64,000 nucleotides of DNA from Myoxocephalus aenaeus. Lineage: Eukaryota; Chordata; Actinopteri; Perciformes; Cottidae. The position numbers and the translations under genes were made by a program. Positions 22,926 to 34,565 of the stretch are shown here, one piece after another (the stretch's first letter is position 1; each line of letters begins with the position of its first letter). The notes beneath the pieces were generated by a model. That model had not been told where the DNA came from, did not search any database, and saw nothing but the letters and a program-made list of their open reading frames with translations. The stretch covers positions 233,501 to 297,500 of the forward strand of contig JBAMJR010000087.1 of the NCBI GenBank assembly GCA_038501785.1, written 5' to 3'.

Positions 22926-23460
22926 CCTTGACTTTTTTTTCTTATCCATGTGCACTTGGTGGTGCGGATGGATCTGTGTAAGTTAATTTATCAGAAAGAT
23001 GCTGGAAGCTACCGTCTTCACTCTGTGACACATGCACAAGGCCTACTCTTGCTATCTGTCCCCAACGTCCGTCTGGAAATGGGAAAAAGGTTTAGATTTG
23101 CTGCTCCTGCGGCTTGGAATTTGCTGCAGACTGATTTGGGTCTTGGGGAGCTGGTTCTCTTTAGGTGTTTTTAAAAATAGATTGAAAGAGTTGGAGGAAG
23201 GTTCATCTGGTTGTAGATGTTTTTGACTGAGGATGTGCACCTGTGTGAACTAGGATACGATGACTTGTCTTAGTTTTGGTTTTACTCATGCCATGATCTA
23301 AAAATGTTCCGTCACTGTTTTATGTTGTACGTCTGCAACTGTGTTTAATGTGCTACTGCTGTCTTGGCCAGGACACTCTTGTAAAGGAGATTTGTAATCT
23401 CAATGAGGCTTTTCCTGGTTAAATACATTTTCAATAAAATAAAAAAAGTGTCAATAAAAG

Positions 23461-24196
23461 ACGGAAAAATACATTTAAACTAGCATGCCACGGGTGCCGA
23501 ACGAGTGACGGTGGCCTTAACATCCCGCTAATCAGACCTGATGTCCTGCAGCACGGGGCCCCACAAGGAACCGTTATGGGTCTCTTGTGGCTGATTTCCT
23601 TCTTCGACGATAATTTAACCTGATGCTGTATGAACTTGAATCTTACCTATCTGACTGCTCGTGAGATGCCACAGGGACTCACACAGGACCTCAGTAATCG
23701 ACACCCACAGAACACAGAGAGTTTGGTTTAAAGTTCACTCCACATTTATTTGAAACACACAGTTTACAAATTAAACAAATTGCGCCCGGTATCATTAGAC
23801 AACAGCTCCCGTTCCCGTCGGTCTAACGCAACAACCCCCGAATCATCAAACAGACACATTATTATATCAACTCAAACAGGTACCACCCCGCCTCCAACCC
23901 CCTTCTCAGTATGCCAGCTCAAGCCGGTAACTATTAAGGAATGTGACTGCTTTGCTGACGTCTTCCCTTATCGCTGTTTTGGTTCTGGGAGGGTAGGGAT
24001 CGGTATCATTTGGGTTTTTGAGAGATGATATGAGAGTACATTTTCAGATATAGGTACTCTTCTCAAGGTGGATGGCTGTCTCTAAGAGACGTTGTAGCCT
24101 TAAACCTGAGCGTTTATGACCCTTTATAAGAAGAAACAACACCAGAATAGAAGATAAAAAGACAGATATGTGAGAGGTTCCGTTTTAGTTCCTTAT
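23461..24196. other. Repeat-derived, LINE RT scrap, otherwise non-coding
   Basis: About 23535-23620 (+) reads GAPQGTVMGLLWLISFFDDN, an RT motif B-like scrap. From about 23788 onward the sequence matches 40745-41153 of module II. No gene is supported. Confidence 0.5.
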
Positions 24197-25983
24197 CCCT
24201 TCAGGGTCTTAGCCTTTTTCTAGATTTTACATAATTTCTTAAAGTCTCCTTTTAAGGCACTTGCATATAAGATACATACCCATGTGTTACATCTAAAATT
24301 GCAGAACAATCTCAGCTATCTATATAATGAGGCACAATTGCCATAAGGCAAAAGTATAAAGTGATAATATGAATCTAAAGCTGAAAAATTAAAGTTAGAT
24401 TTTTAAAAATGCTTCATATATCTTGTGAAAACATACCTTTACTCATGTTGACAAAACGTTTTGGTGCTAGAAGTTGGGTTACCAAAGGTATTAGGTTCAC
24501 AAAAGCAGTGAAATATGTGAATTCATGCTAGAAACATGAAAATAAATGTCTGAAACCCCAAAAAATATTATCGTTTTTTGAGCAGAAATGTGGCCTGTCA
24601 CACCTTTCACCAAAATGATAGAAATGGGACTGAGAAATGACTTCATACTGCAGATAAAGCTTCATGGGGTGTATGCAAATGAAAAATTACCATCACAACA
24701 TGTTTGGTTTTCAAATAAAATATGTATTATTCATGAATAAAACAATATTTACACATATACATGTTCAGAAATAGAAAACAGACCGGGGCTGGTGGGGATG
24801 GCTGTGCTAGAGGGGCTGGTGGTGGTGCATCCTCTCTGTAAAATAAATGACTACTAGTTAGTAGTTTGAACAGTTCAACAGGTGTACATGTGTAGCTTAG
24901 CTGTGTACATTACCTCGTAAACAGGGCTCAGGCCTTCAATCTTCCACGTCGATAGCATAGGTGCAGGTGGCTGTAGCGAAGCTGCATGTTGTCCACTGGA
25001 CCCTGACAGCTGTGAGTCCTCTCTGTAAAATAAATGACTACCAGTCAGTACTAAGTTCAATGAAAGAAAGTTACGATTACACAACAAAACAGTGACAGAG
25101 CTCCGGGCACGAGCTAAACGGTACGTTAGCATGTTAGTGCGTTAGCACGTTGCTAATGTATAAACACATACCGATAGTTAGCATTACGTCTTACAAACAC
25201 GTAACGAAGATCAGCACTAGTTGGTACTAAGTGATATTGACGATGCAGTCGGGTAATAAGCTGATACTACCTCCAGTGGTGTCCCCGCTGTAGCAAGCTA
25301 TCTCCCGTTAGCTCGCGGAGCTAGCGCTAGCTCCCTGCTAGCTCCCCAACAGCCAGCCCCGTCTCAGAATCAGACTCGGGCACCGGGGAAAACCACCGAA
25401 GGGATCGGGACCAGCTAAATGTGCTCACTGTGCTAGCGTAAATATGCCAAAACAAAGTTGAGTTAGTAAATACACGTACCCATCCTCCAGTGGATCCCTT
25501 CTCTCGGCATAATCCTCTCCAGGAGTCGAAGCCTTCAGGGCCTGTCTGACGCTCCTCCGTCCTCATCGCTGCTGGCCAAAATTGCTGCAACGTCCTCCTC
25601 TGTTGTGAACTGTGTTCTCTCCATTATCTCTAGCTTCTGTCTGACTGTAAACTACAGCATGTATATATAAACCTCAGGTGTGTAGGTTATTTGGTTGTCC
25701 TTTGCAGCGTAGCTGGGTGGGGAGGGCCTTAGGGATTTCCTGAGTGTTCCTGAGTCACAACTTTTTTTGACGGACACCTGAATTGACTAATCACGGTGAA
25801 AGGAGTGTCAGCTTACGTTACAGCCACACAGAAGGACACAGAGGAGGGGGCCGGAAACTGCAGAGTTTGGCGGTTCTAACAGTAGCGGATTATTTTTTCT
25901 GCGCCGTATTTTCGCGGAGATATGATTTTCTTTTTTAATTAAACTATGTATAACACGCTAGCGTGATGGTAGACCCCAGAGGG
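24197..25983 (-). mobile_element. piggyBac-like element B, precise insertion with TTAT duplication
   Basis: Ends are CCCTTCAGGGTCTTAG and the inverse of CCCTCTGGGGTCTACC, flanked by TTAT on both sides (24193-24196 and 25984-25987). Module II has the empty site TTCCTTATTCACTAGG at about 41147-41162, so the boundaries are exact (1787 bases). Minus-strand pieces of a transposase gene are visible. Exon 1 (25624-25480) starts MERTQFTTEEDVAAILASSD and is frameshifted before a donor GTACGTG. Exon 2 (about 25030-24915) begins after TTTACAG with AGAGGACTCAC. Exon 3 (about 24845-24790) begins AGAGGATGCACC. The catalytic part is missing, so it is non-autonomous. Confidence 0.7.
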
Positions 25984-25987
25984 TTAT

Positions 25988-26624
25988 TCACTAGGATCCA
26001 AGTTGTGTCTTTTCTATCAAGAGCAGAGCAGCAGTTCCATATAAACACTGATCTGTTGTTGGTTCTGCTCCCTCGTTGAGGACGGTAACCACAGACAAAG
26101 CCCTACTGGGCTCTACATTCCTCTATGCATTGGTATGGAGGGATGTCAGCTGGTGAAGCTAATGTGTACAGAGCGTATGGACTCTAGTTCATGAACACAA
26201 CCGTATTTGGCTCTGATAGAGACAAGCATATGCATCCTGTCCCCAGCAGGAACATTACTTTATGATATTCATAGGTCCCTAGTCACAGTTATATATTCTA
26301 GTTTTGTCTTTTTCGTTCCTCTAGTGTGTTTTAATCACCTAAGTAACAGTATAGGCCAGGGCATTATGTCTAAGAGATATTCACACAACATTGCCTTTCT
26401 CCAACAGAACCCTTATTTCTAAGAATGTAGAAACTACAGCTGACAGATGAATGTAGTGGAGTAAAAGTCTAAAGGACTATGACATGGAAATAGGGTACTT
26501 CACAGCAAAGGGTCTGTTCTTGGGTACTTTGGTACTTTCTACCATTGATTGAGAGGAAGAGGAAGAAGAAAAGGAGGAAGAGGAGGAGAAAGGAAGCTTC
26601 TGACCAGAGTGGATTGAAATAACA
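25988..26624. repeat. Module-shared non-coding block
   Basis: Nearly identical to 41155-41788 of module II. It contains a 71-codon open frame (26207-26422) conserved between the two copies, but the similarity is explained by recent duplication and I recognise no domain. It forms the 3' flank of the lectin remnant. Confidence 0.5.
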
Positions 26625-27128
26625 TTACAGCTCATCTCTTCTCTTCTTCCTGGTCTTCTTCTCTTCCTTGTGGAAGACTTTTCCATCCGCCTGCTTCTTC
26701 CAGCTCAGCTTGATGTCGTCGTTCAGCCCCTGGGCCTTCAGCTTCTGTTTGAGCTGAGAGACAAAAACATTGAGAGAAGAAGTCTTCACTAAAGCTGTTG
26801 TTCCTTTACATCCTGCATCCTGTCTCACACTGTCCTCATGAGGAAGCTCTGCTGGAGAAGAGCTCTGGTTTCCACTAGAGCAGCTCTGTTGTGTGATGTT
26901 GTCTGGACACAAGTCTACCTTCAGTCATGACGTGTCCACGTCTGCACTGCACAGAGCACCTTTACATTGTTCTTATAGTCCACTACCTCACATACATCAC
27001 CTGCTGGTTCTGTTGTTAATGAGAGGAAGACTTCAAGAGGCCCTCCATCACCACAGGGTCATTCAGGTCCAGAGAGGAGCTTCTTTTCTGCAGCCTCACT
27101 TTCATCACTCGCTTTGCAACAGGAAGGT
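26625..27128 (-). pseudogene. C-type lectin gene remnant (last two exons), module I
   Basis: Exon 27128-27031 encodes the PVAKRVMKVRLQKRSSSLDLND type of tail found at 42285-42185. An 8-base loss next to it (GAGGAAGACTTCAAG against GAGGAAGACGTACCTGCTTCAAG in module II) removes the splice donor. The last exon, 26753-26625, reads LKQKLKAQGLNDDIKLSWKKQADGKVFHKEE and ends RRDEL with a stop. The lectin-domain exons are absent, because a deletion joins 27467 directly to sequence that in module II lies near 47540. The gene cannot be functional. Confidence 0.7.
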
Positions 27129-27467
27129 CTAAAAAACACAAACAACCTTCATCAGTTACAACACGTCTGGCTGATAACAATCAACATCCTGGAATGTTCA
27201 ACACTTTGAATCATAAAAGAGAAAAAGTATGGTCATTTTCCATCATTTCTATCTACTTGTGATGTGTTGGGGTAGGTTGGGCAGTTGATCTGCATACTCA
27301 ATGTGTTTTTTATCCATAACTTTATATTTATAGATTTGATTTTGATCTACTTTTGATATTTTGTGGTATATATCTTTTTTTTTTACTGTATCTGCAAATG
27401 AAGCAAACCTAAGTCCTCATTTAAAGCCTGAGTGAATGATAGCTTACCACTGTAGCAGATGAATTCT
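27129..27467. repeat. Lectin-gene intron remnant
   Basis: Matches 42286-42624 of module II and stops abruptly after AGATGAA, inside what in module II is the lectin-domain exon. No gene is otherwise seen. Confidence 0.6.
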
Positions 27468-28052
27468 ATTTCTGAACATGTATATTGTGTAAATATATTT
27501 TTCATTCATAATACATATTTTTATAAAACAAAAAAAATGTTGTGATGGTCATTTTTCATTTGCACACACCCCATTAAGCTTTATCTGCAGTATGAAGTCA
27601 TTTCTCAGTTCCATTTTATCATTTTGGTGAAAGGTGTGAAAGACCATATTTCTACAAAAAAAACGATAATCCTTTTTTTAGTTTTAGACATTTATTTACA
27701 TGTATCTACCATTTTATTAATATATTTCACTGCTTTTGTGAACCTACAACCTTTGGTAAACCAATTTCCATCACCTAAACCAAGTTGCCACCTATATAGC
27801 ACCTGTAAATATGTAGAACTTCAACAAAGAAAATCGAGATTCCATTTTTCAACTTTAGAGTCATATTTTCTCTTTACACTTGTGCCTTATGACAATGATG
27901 CCTCATTATATAGATAGGTGAGATTGTTTTATGTTTTATGATATAACACATGGGTATGTATCTTGTATGAAAGTGCCTTAAAAGTTGAATTTAAGAAATT
28001 ATGTCAAATCGAGAAAATCGACTGAAAATGACCTCAGTGTTCCAAGAGTTAA
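27468..28052 (+). mobile_element. piggyBac-like element D, 3' remnant, module I
   Basis: Matches 47538-48115. It begins at TTCTATTTCTGAACATG, just downstream of the third short exon of the complete copy, and ends at CCAAGAG before TTAA. The 5' half was removed by the deletion that also took the lectin exon. Confidence 0.6.
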
Positions 28053-28102
28053 ACCCGTAAAACGAGCATGAAGACCGGGAACAATAATGAAAAGGCACAA
28101 AC

Positions 28103-28292
28103 CTGATCTGTGTGGCTGAACTCGAGGGATGGAAACATCCTCCAGTAGTTTGGTTCGTCGTTCATTTTCTCTGAAACGTGAAGCTTCCTCCTCGTAAACT
28201 GCTGTTAATCTGTCAAACAGCTGCAAAGTCTCTTCAGAAGCCGCGTGGACTTCCTGCTTCACCAACAGTCTCAACATGTCTGCTTTAGACAT
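28103..28292 (-). CDS. Canonical first coding exon of this ZNF family
   Basis: The minus strand starts ATG at 28292 and reads MSKADMLRLLVKQEVHAASE, then LFDRLTAVYEEEASRFRENE, then ending IPRVQPHRS with donor GTTTGTG. This is the leucine/acidic, probably coiled-coil N-terminal exon usual for teleost C2H2 genes with a DVQQLL second exon. Its phase (63 codons plus one base) matches the finger exons. The nearest finger exon downstream is ZNF-b, 15 kb away, with exon 19966-20023 between them, so it is either an alternative first exon or a leftover of a lost gene. In module II the counterpart is cut off exactly at its intron side (48172). Confidence 0.7.
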
Positions 28293-29367
28293 GCTTCGTT
28301 TTATTGTGTTTTTTGTTTTATTGTGGTTTTTCTTGCAGATTCTGATTAATTAATTCTTTACAAAGAGGGTTCTTAAAACTCTGTAGGTTGTTGTTTAGGT
28401 CTTGAAGCGTGCATCTGTAAAAAAACGGGGACCGCTCGAGGAGGTATTTTTGGGAAATCTTGCTCATATCATGCTGGATGTTCATAGTTATGATCAAAAT
28501 ATGTTGTACAAGTGATTTATTTGAAAATATACATTTCTGAAAAAATTAATTCTGGAAAAAACGATATAAAATAACACAACTATTAGAACTCATAGGGGGT
28601 TCATACAACTACTTGAATAATGGATACAGGGAACACCAGAGCCCCCACATATGGGTGCTCTGGGGTGCAAGTGAGATACGCGTTCAGTTTATTATTACAG
28701 GTTCAATGCACCAAGAGAGTTTTGGATCACAGTTTCCTTATAATTTATTTCCTGGAAAGAGTTAATTATTCATTTGGCACCAATGAAAGAAAATTAAAGA
28801 GATTTGAGACATTTATTTGAGTTTACCCAGGTAGCCAAAAGGACGTGGCCCAGCTCCGGCTTCAGCTCGGCATGCCGGAAGAAACACGTCAGGTTGAGTC
28901 CGGTTGCCGACTCGACTGAGACTCGGGATGAATGACACCCATGACTACTACTAATGCATGAAGAATAATTGCCCATGTTGAAATGTGTTTCTATAATATA
29001 ATCTATTGTAAAAAAACAAAAGACATTTAGGTTAATAATGAACACAAGTCTGACATTGCGGAGCCGTTATTTACTCAAGCTTTCACCTCTGATGCCACGG
29101 CCTCTAAGTGTAAATAAATCAACTTTAAAAACGGGATTTGTTATGTGGGAAGTCCAGGGGGATAATCCCCTGTCAACATATTCTCATAAACAAGCTAATT
29201 TGTTATGCTTTTTAATGCAAACTGGCATCTTTTATATGTTTACTTACCTAAACTATTTATGAGCTGTGATGTTAAAGATATTGGTAGTGGTAGTAATTAG
29301 TATTATTGAGTAAAAACACAACACTTAACTTTAATAAGTAGAGTTACTATTTTTCTTACTTTGCAGA
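28293..29367. other. Non-coding spacer at the module I / II junction
   Basis: No gene is recognised. 28680-28810 is an inverted counterpart of 58895-59020. The spacer is absent between modules II and III, where the join at about 48172 skips from the counterpart of about 28100 to that of about 29908. Confidence 0.5.
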
Positions 29368-31084
29368 TTCAATTATTACTACTAAATATAATCAACTAAT
29401 ACATTGATGTATTATTATAGATAAATCTACCCAGCAGTAAATGGAGTCATTAAAACGAGCTCCACTTTTACGAGTCGTAACATTCAAGTGATGAAACCAA
29501 TAATGCACCAATAATTATAGTTAATATATTATATTATAGATAGTATTCTGAAGTGGTCGATTCTGTATGATGAGTACTTTTATTTTTGGTACTTTAAGTT
29601 TATGTTGACGTATTTTGTACTTTTAGTTATATTTTAAATTTTAAACTTTTCACTTGTAACAGTGTTTTCAATGAATATTGTGTCTATCTAGAGAACATTT
29701 AAATAATAATAATGCCATCAGTTGGTTTCTTAGTTTATTTCTTTGAAAACGAATGACACTCAAAATATAAATGTAGGGACTAGGAGAGATAATTTAGGAA
29801 GTTAACTGTCATTTCACTGATGTCATTTTAGACTTTAAAGTTGATTATAAACTGTAAACTATCCTTACTCTGTTACATATATTTTGTTTGAGTGTTTTAT
29901 ATGCTGTATAGTGCACTATAAATTAAATAATTATAAATAACTATTTAAAAAAAGATAAATTGATCAAAAGGCGAGTGCTCGGAAAAGCGACCTCTCGCGT
30001 CACTCGGGGCTTGAGAGCCGTACAGAGTGAACTGATATGCTCCAACTTTAATTTCACACCGAGACGCGTTGGAACAGGCGTTAAAAACGCTCTTTAGCAA
30101 AGCGAGTCAGGAAACACCGCTGATGCTGAGCATTGGGTGAGAACGCAACCAGGCGTTAACATGTCAATAACGGGGGGAAATAGATTCAATGCAGACATCA
30201 AAATCAATTTTAATTATAACAATATTCACCCCGAGTTCCTCCTCAACCGTAACGAAATAGCTGAAGTACATTTTGTTCTTTCACCTCCAGAAATGTAGCA
30301 GTCAGCACCAAGTATGAAAAGCAGAACATTGGACAACTTGCTCTTTTCCACACAGAATATCAGGACAGTGTTAACCTTTTGAAAACCCACCTATTTGTAG
30401 GCCTCTGCTCGAAAATTGCATTCCCAAACTAAAAAGGTTATATCTCTGCAACCACTAGGGCTATTTGAATAATTTTGGTTTTTATAATAAAAGAGTATAA
30501 TGTGAGTTGTGTGTTCAGATGTGTAAATATCAGTGTACATGTTACTGGTTATGAGTAAATGAAGAAGTGAATTATACCGTTTTTATAACACTATCGGCCA
30601 TAGAGCCCATATGGGCTCCACAGTTTTCAAGGGAAGTGAGTTGAATTGATATTATTCATATAAATGTTAAACTGTTTGCTTGCCTGCAGACAATAGTACA
30701 AATAAAGGCTTTCTAGGTCCTGTTAACTATCCATCATATCTTTTCCAAGAACCTGTGAGTTTACAGGTACATACAGTAGAAGGTTATTTCTAGAGAATTA
30801 TACAAAATGATGGGATCTGTCACCAAAGTTTCAGTAACAAAAAGTAGACTTGCATAAGTTTCTTTTTATTTAGATTTTAAAACATTGTTTTTAGTTTCCT
30901 CATTCACAGACACACAGTATGTTGTCGTTGTTTTTAAATGAAGATTAATCAGCTTTTCAGAAAACACTTTGCCTTCCATCTCATTTACATTTGAAACATT
31001 TTACATATTTTTTTGAAAAAACACAAGAGAAAGAGAACAACACAAAACTTCCATCATTAATCTTTCACAACTGGAAGACACAAA

Positions 31085-32205
31085 TTATCTCTTGTGTGAA
31101 CTCTCGTGTTTCTTCAGATTTCCTCCCTCAGTAAATCTTTTCCCACAAACATCACAATTGAATGGTTTCTCTCCCGTGTGGACTCTCTTGTGTGACTTTA
31201 GATTTCCCTGACCTGTAAATCTTTTCTCACAAACATCACAAACAAATGGTTTCTCTCCTGTGTGGACTCTTATGTGTGTCTTCAGACCTCCCTGTACTTT
31301 AAATCCTTTCCCACAAAATTCACAACTGAATGGTTTCTCTCCTGTGTGAACTCTCAAGTGTAACTTCAGATATCCCTGTTGTTTAAATCGTTTCCCACAA
31401 ACATCACAACTGAATGGTTTCTCTCCTGTGTGGACTCTCACATGTGTCTTCAGATCTCTCTGTTGTTTAAATATTTTCCCACAAATATCACAACCAAATG
31501 ATCTCTCTCCTGTGTGGACTCTGATGTGGTTCTGCAAACTCGACTTTCGTGTAAATGTTTTCCTACAAACACCACAACTGAATTGTTTCTCTCTCGTGAG
31601 CACTCTTGGCTGTGAATTAATGGATTTGTTGGCAGTGTTACATGCCACATGACTTACAAGGGATTCCTTATAAACATTGTCCCCGTCTTCACTTTCAGGT
31701 CCAGAATCTGACAACGGTTCTTGCCAAACACCATAATTGACTTCAGTCTCAGAAGACTCTGAAGCCTTTTCATCATCAGCATTTGGATGTGAGTGACGAT
31801 GTGGATTTAGGTACCTGGCTGGTCCTGATCCCCCACAGTCCTCTCCATCAGTTTCTGTTTTCATCAGTGTCTCTGATCTGCCGGCTGGAGGCTCTGCCTC
31901 TCTGTTGTCCTCCGTCTGGCTTTGATGAAGCCGTGAGGTCTGAGGTTTGTCATCTTCACTCTTTACAGTAACAGCAGTGAATGTGAACTTGGTGATATCG
32001 GCCTCCTCCAGCACATTAAGCTGCTCTCCCTCTAGACGGGTCCAGAGATCCTCCTTTTCCTCTTTTATGTGGCGGGGCTCCTTTCCGTCTTCTATGTGAA
32101 GGGTCTCCGCCTCCTCTTTTATGTGGAGGGGCTCCGGGTCCTCCTGGTCGAGGTCCAGGTACTCAGGGGGGACTTCTGCTTTAATCTTCAACAGCTGCTG
32201 GACAT
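31085..32205 (-). CDS. ZNF-c: C2H2 zinc-finger protein, finger exon (6 fingers)
   Basis: Predicted nuclear DNA-binding protein. The exon starts after CCCTGCAG with DVQQLLKIKAEVPPEYLDLD. It has an extended acidic region with two IKEE motifs and a HIEDGKEPRHIKEEKED insertion shared with ZNF-d but not ZNF-b. Six C2H2 fingers follow. Contact residues (-1,2,3,6) are RSSN, QRDT, QGYL, VGGT, GGNS, EGNK. Relative to ZNF-b it lacks one finger (third of ZNF-b). The end is altered by a 2-base deletion: the last finger reads LKKHESSHKR then stop, yet still keeps the H-x3-H spacing. The proposed first exon is 38619-38676, 6.4 kb upstream. Function beyond DNA binding is unknown. Confidence 0.9.
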
Positions 32206-32529
32206 CTGCAGGGAGCACATTATGGACGACGATGACTTCAGACTGATATCAGCTTTCATTAGTGGAGACTTTCAAGGAATTTGACTTAATGTACAAACAC
32301 AGAAATACATAATACAAAACAACTAGAAAGAGCATTTCCTGCTGAAAATGTGTCGGAATGCTAAAAGCTGAAACATTGATGACATTTTTTTTTCTTATTT
32401 TTTTTCCAGCACGTAGTTTCCCTTTTCTGTATTTTCAGCTATATTCATAATTTGGATATATTCCGCTATTTAAAAAAAAGTCCTGTGCTTTTATTTTGAA
32501 GGGGCGTTCTGTCTATTCACAGTCCTTAA

Positions 32530-32660
32530 CCCTCCCGACACGGCCGATGCGTGGGCGTTTTTTGACAGTGTTTACGTTTTTAAAATATTCATATCTTCGC
32601 GATAAAACATTGCAGAAATATGGTTTGATGACTAGCGGAAAGAGGAGATTTCCTGCTTCC
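32530..32660 (+). mobile_element. piggyBac-like 5' end, module II
   Basis: TTAA (32526-32529) then CCCTCCCGACACGGCCGATG and an ATATTCATATCTTCGCG block, equivalent to 13566 in module I and 50759 in module III. The interior and 3' end are missing here. Confidence 0.5.
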
Positions 32661-32732
32661 GTAGACTGCCTCCGGCGTCATCTTACCTGATTCAGACAAG
32701 AGAAATGGGCATCGGCGTCTCATATGACGCAG

Positions 32733-33410
32733 TTTAATGCTGCGTTTACAACTCGCTTTATGCTGTGTTTACAGCTTCAGTTTACTCGCGCGAGTGAAAC
32801 GAGGGTGTTCACACCAAACGCGGAAAATCGCGACGCGAATGGGACGTGGCTTATCTCAGTTGCTTGTCTCTGTGAAAGCTTTCATTTCCGCTATCGACCA
32901 TGGAATAAATAACCTCTAGTTCTGCTTTATACTTGTTGTGGAAGTCCCAAAAATGTCGGAACATGAAACGCCCTCGTGTTTGGGTTCATAACACCATCCG
33001 TAGCCGCACACAGCTCGGTGAATTTCACCGACTCCTCAGGAACTGCGTCTGCTTATCTCACAAAACGGATATCGTTTCCTTCATCCACCTTGGAAATAAC
33101 CACTAGTTCTGCTTTATACTTGTGTAAATTCCACATATGTCAGAACATCGTACTCCATGGTGTCTGGGTTCATAACATTATCCGTAGTCCCACAACAGCG
33201 TCTCAATGACGGCCGCTACCAGCGCTGGTTCAGCAGCAGCAGTTTCATTCAGGAACGGCAAGACGGCGGTGATGACGGGCGGCGCTTCTCAACGCTGATT
33301 GAGACGCAACTTTGCGTCACGCGATTTCTCCGCCGGAGTTGGGATAATTCAACTCGCGCAAATTTGCCCCGCGTCTTTCGCTCTGTTCGCCCCGCATCAA
33401 GCGCGTCTAT
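32733..33410. mobile_element. PIF/Harbinger-like MITE, module II
   Basis: Starts TTAATGCTGCGTTTACA and contains repeated units with GTCTGGGTTCATAAC and ATTATCCGTAGTCCCAC. The right part is cut short compared with module III, which retains the TGTGTGAACGCAGCATTA end at about 51717-51734. Confidence 0.45.
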
Positions 33411-34565
33411 TGTTTAATTTATATTTAGTTTGTGGATAAAAGCTGCCCCTCAGCACAATGAACGTTTCCATAGTGCAGCGTTGGTCATAGATTGAGTGAG
33501 TAAGTATTCTCAGCTAAAGTTACATCATTTGAATCTTTTTTAAACTGCTTCTCAGTAGTTGGACTTTTTTTTATGTCATGTTTGTGCATGCATCCAAAGA
33601 GGATTTGAAGATGTTCTCCATTGGATCCCATTTTTTATTTTATTTTTTAAAGATTAATAATTCAAAGATTTGTCAGAAATATGAAAGGTCATACCGCACG
33701 TGTCCTGAAGGAGCTGAATATTTTTATATTTGAACGGTTTCGGTACCTGAAAATATGGAGGAGATACGGTCCAAAATACGTACGTACGAAATATAAAAAG
33801 TAAATAAAGATTCGAAGGATTCCAACAAATAACATTTATAAACAGCAGTATATTAGTGCGGAGTGCAAAGGGCGCTGGAATAAATATTGAATGTTGAATG
33901 TAAAATATAGATTTTATACGAGGTGGACAGATGTCTCACACACACACACTTTATACAACGATACTAATATTTAGATTGGTAATGATGATATTAAGACATT
34001 AAAGATTAGTATTTAAACTGGCATATTTTTTAGCTTTTAAAAGATACACGTGCATGTCATTTCACTATTACATTTGAGACGAGACATCAAATCATAATTT
34101 TGAATAGTGATAGTGCTGAACATTTGTTGAGTTGAGAAGCTCAAACAGCAAGCTGGCGTCCGAGAAGATCGCAAGCTAGCGCAGGATTGGCTCGTCTTCA
34201 ACGGGCCTCTTAAAAAATAAAAATAAAAAGAGACTTGAGATGAACCCATAATGCATCCCCGTTTCTTTCAATTGCATCTTTTCGTTGCGTCTTAGTCCCT
34301 CCCACAAGGGATGCATCAAGAGATGAAGGAAACCATGCGAGGAGAGAGAAAATAAGTTTGTTCGAGATGAGCCGGTCCTGATCAGAATCGATCACCGGCG
34401 ATCGCCGCACAATGCATGCTGGTTAGATTTCTGTCTGACTTGATCCCGACTGGCTCTGATGTAATGTTGCACGGTATCCCGATACTAAAAAAGGTACCAC
34501 GGTACCAGTACGTTAAAAACGATACTTTCTCAAAATAGCGCGCTCCCTTAAAACTCCTCCGCTCT
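33411..34565. repeat. Module-shared non-coding intron sequence
   Basis: Matches 52245-53375 of module III and 17570-18200 of module I. 34350-34450 has the inverted-repeat end (CGATCACCGGCGATCGCC) of the composite hAT described in module III. No gene is seen. Confidence 0.55.

Larger units (their letters stand above)
21669..22971 (+). mobile_element. Ty3/gypsy LTR retrotransposon, 3'-truncated
   Basis: A 238-base LTR (TGTAGCGGAC...CTCCTACA, 21669-21906) is followed at once by TTGGTGACCC, the primer-binding region. Gag and part of the protease follow; the reverse transcriptase, integrase and 3' LTR are gone. The empty site is visible in module II at 40578-40590 (ACTTC|CATCTTA|TCTGTG). The insertion therefore came after duplication, or was lost in II, and the right junction has lost about 7 host bases together with the rest of the element. 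Confidence 0.9.
21485..23460 (+). mobile_element. L2/CR1-like LINE C-terminal fragment, split by a gypsy insertion
   Basis: The plus strand reads a degenerate RT C-terminal domain: HCSLYARVGWPALSIC, NHWHVVIYKAILNVL, then after the insertion LCKLIYQKDAGSYRLHSVTHA and AAPAAWNLLQTDLGLGEL. The 3' end has AAGGAGATTTGTAATCTCAATGAGGC and a CTGGTTAAATACATTTTC tail with A-run. The uninterrupted form is at 40397-40745 in module II, which is itself cut short by a deletion. Confidence 0.75.

Noticed and set aside
26207..26422. 71-codon open frame nearly identical at 41371-41586
   Set aside because: No recognisable domain or signal; identity is expected from duplication, with no evidence of selection visible.
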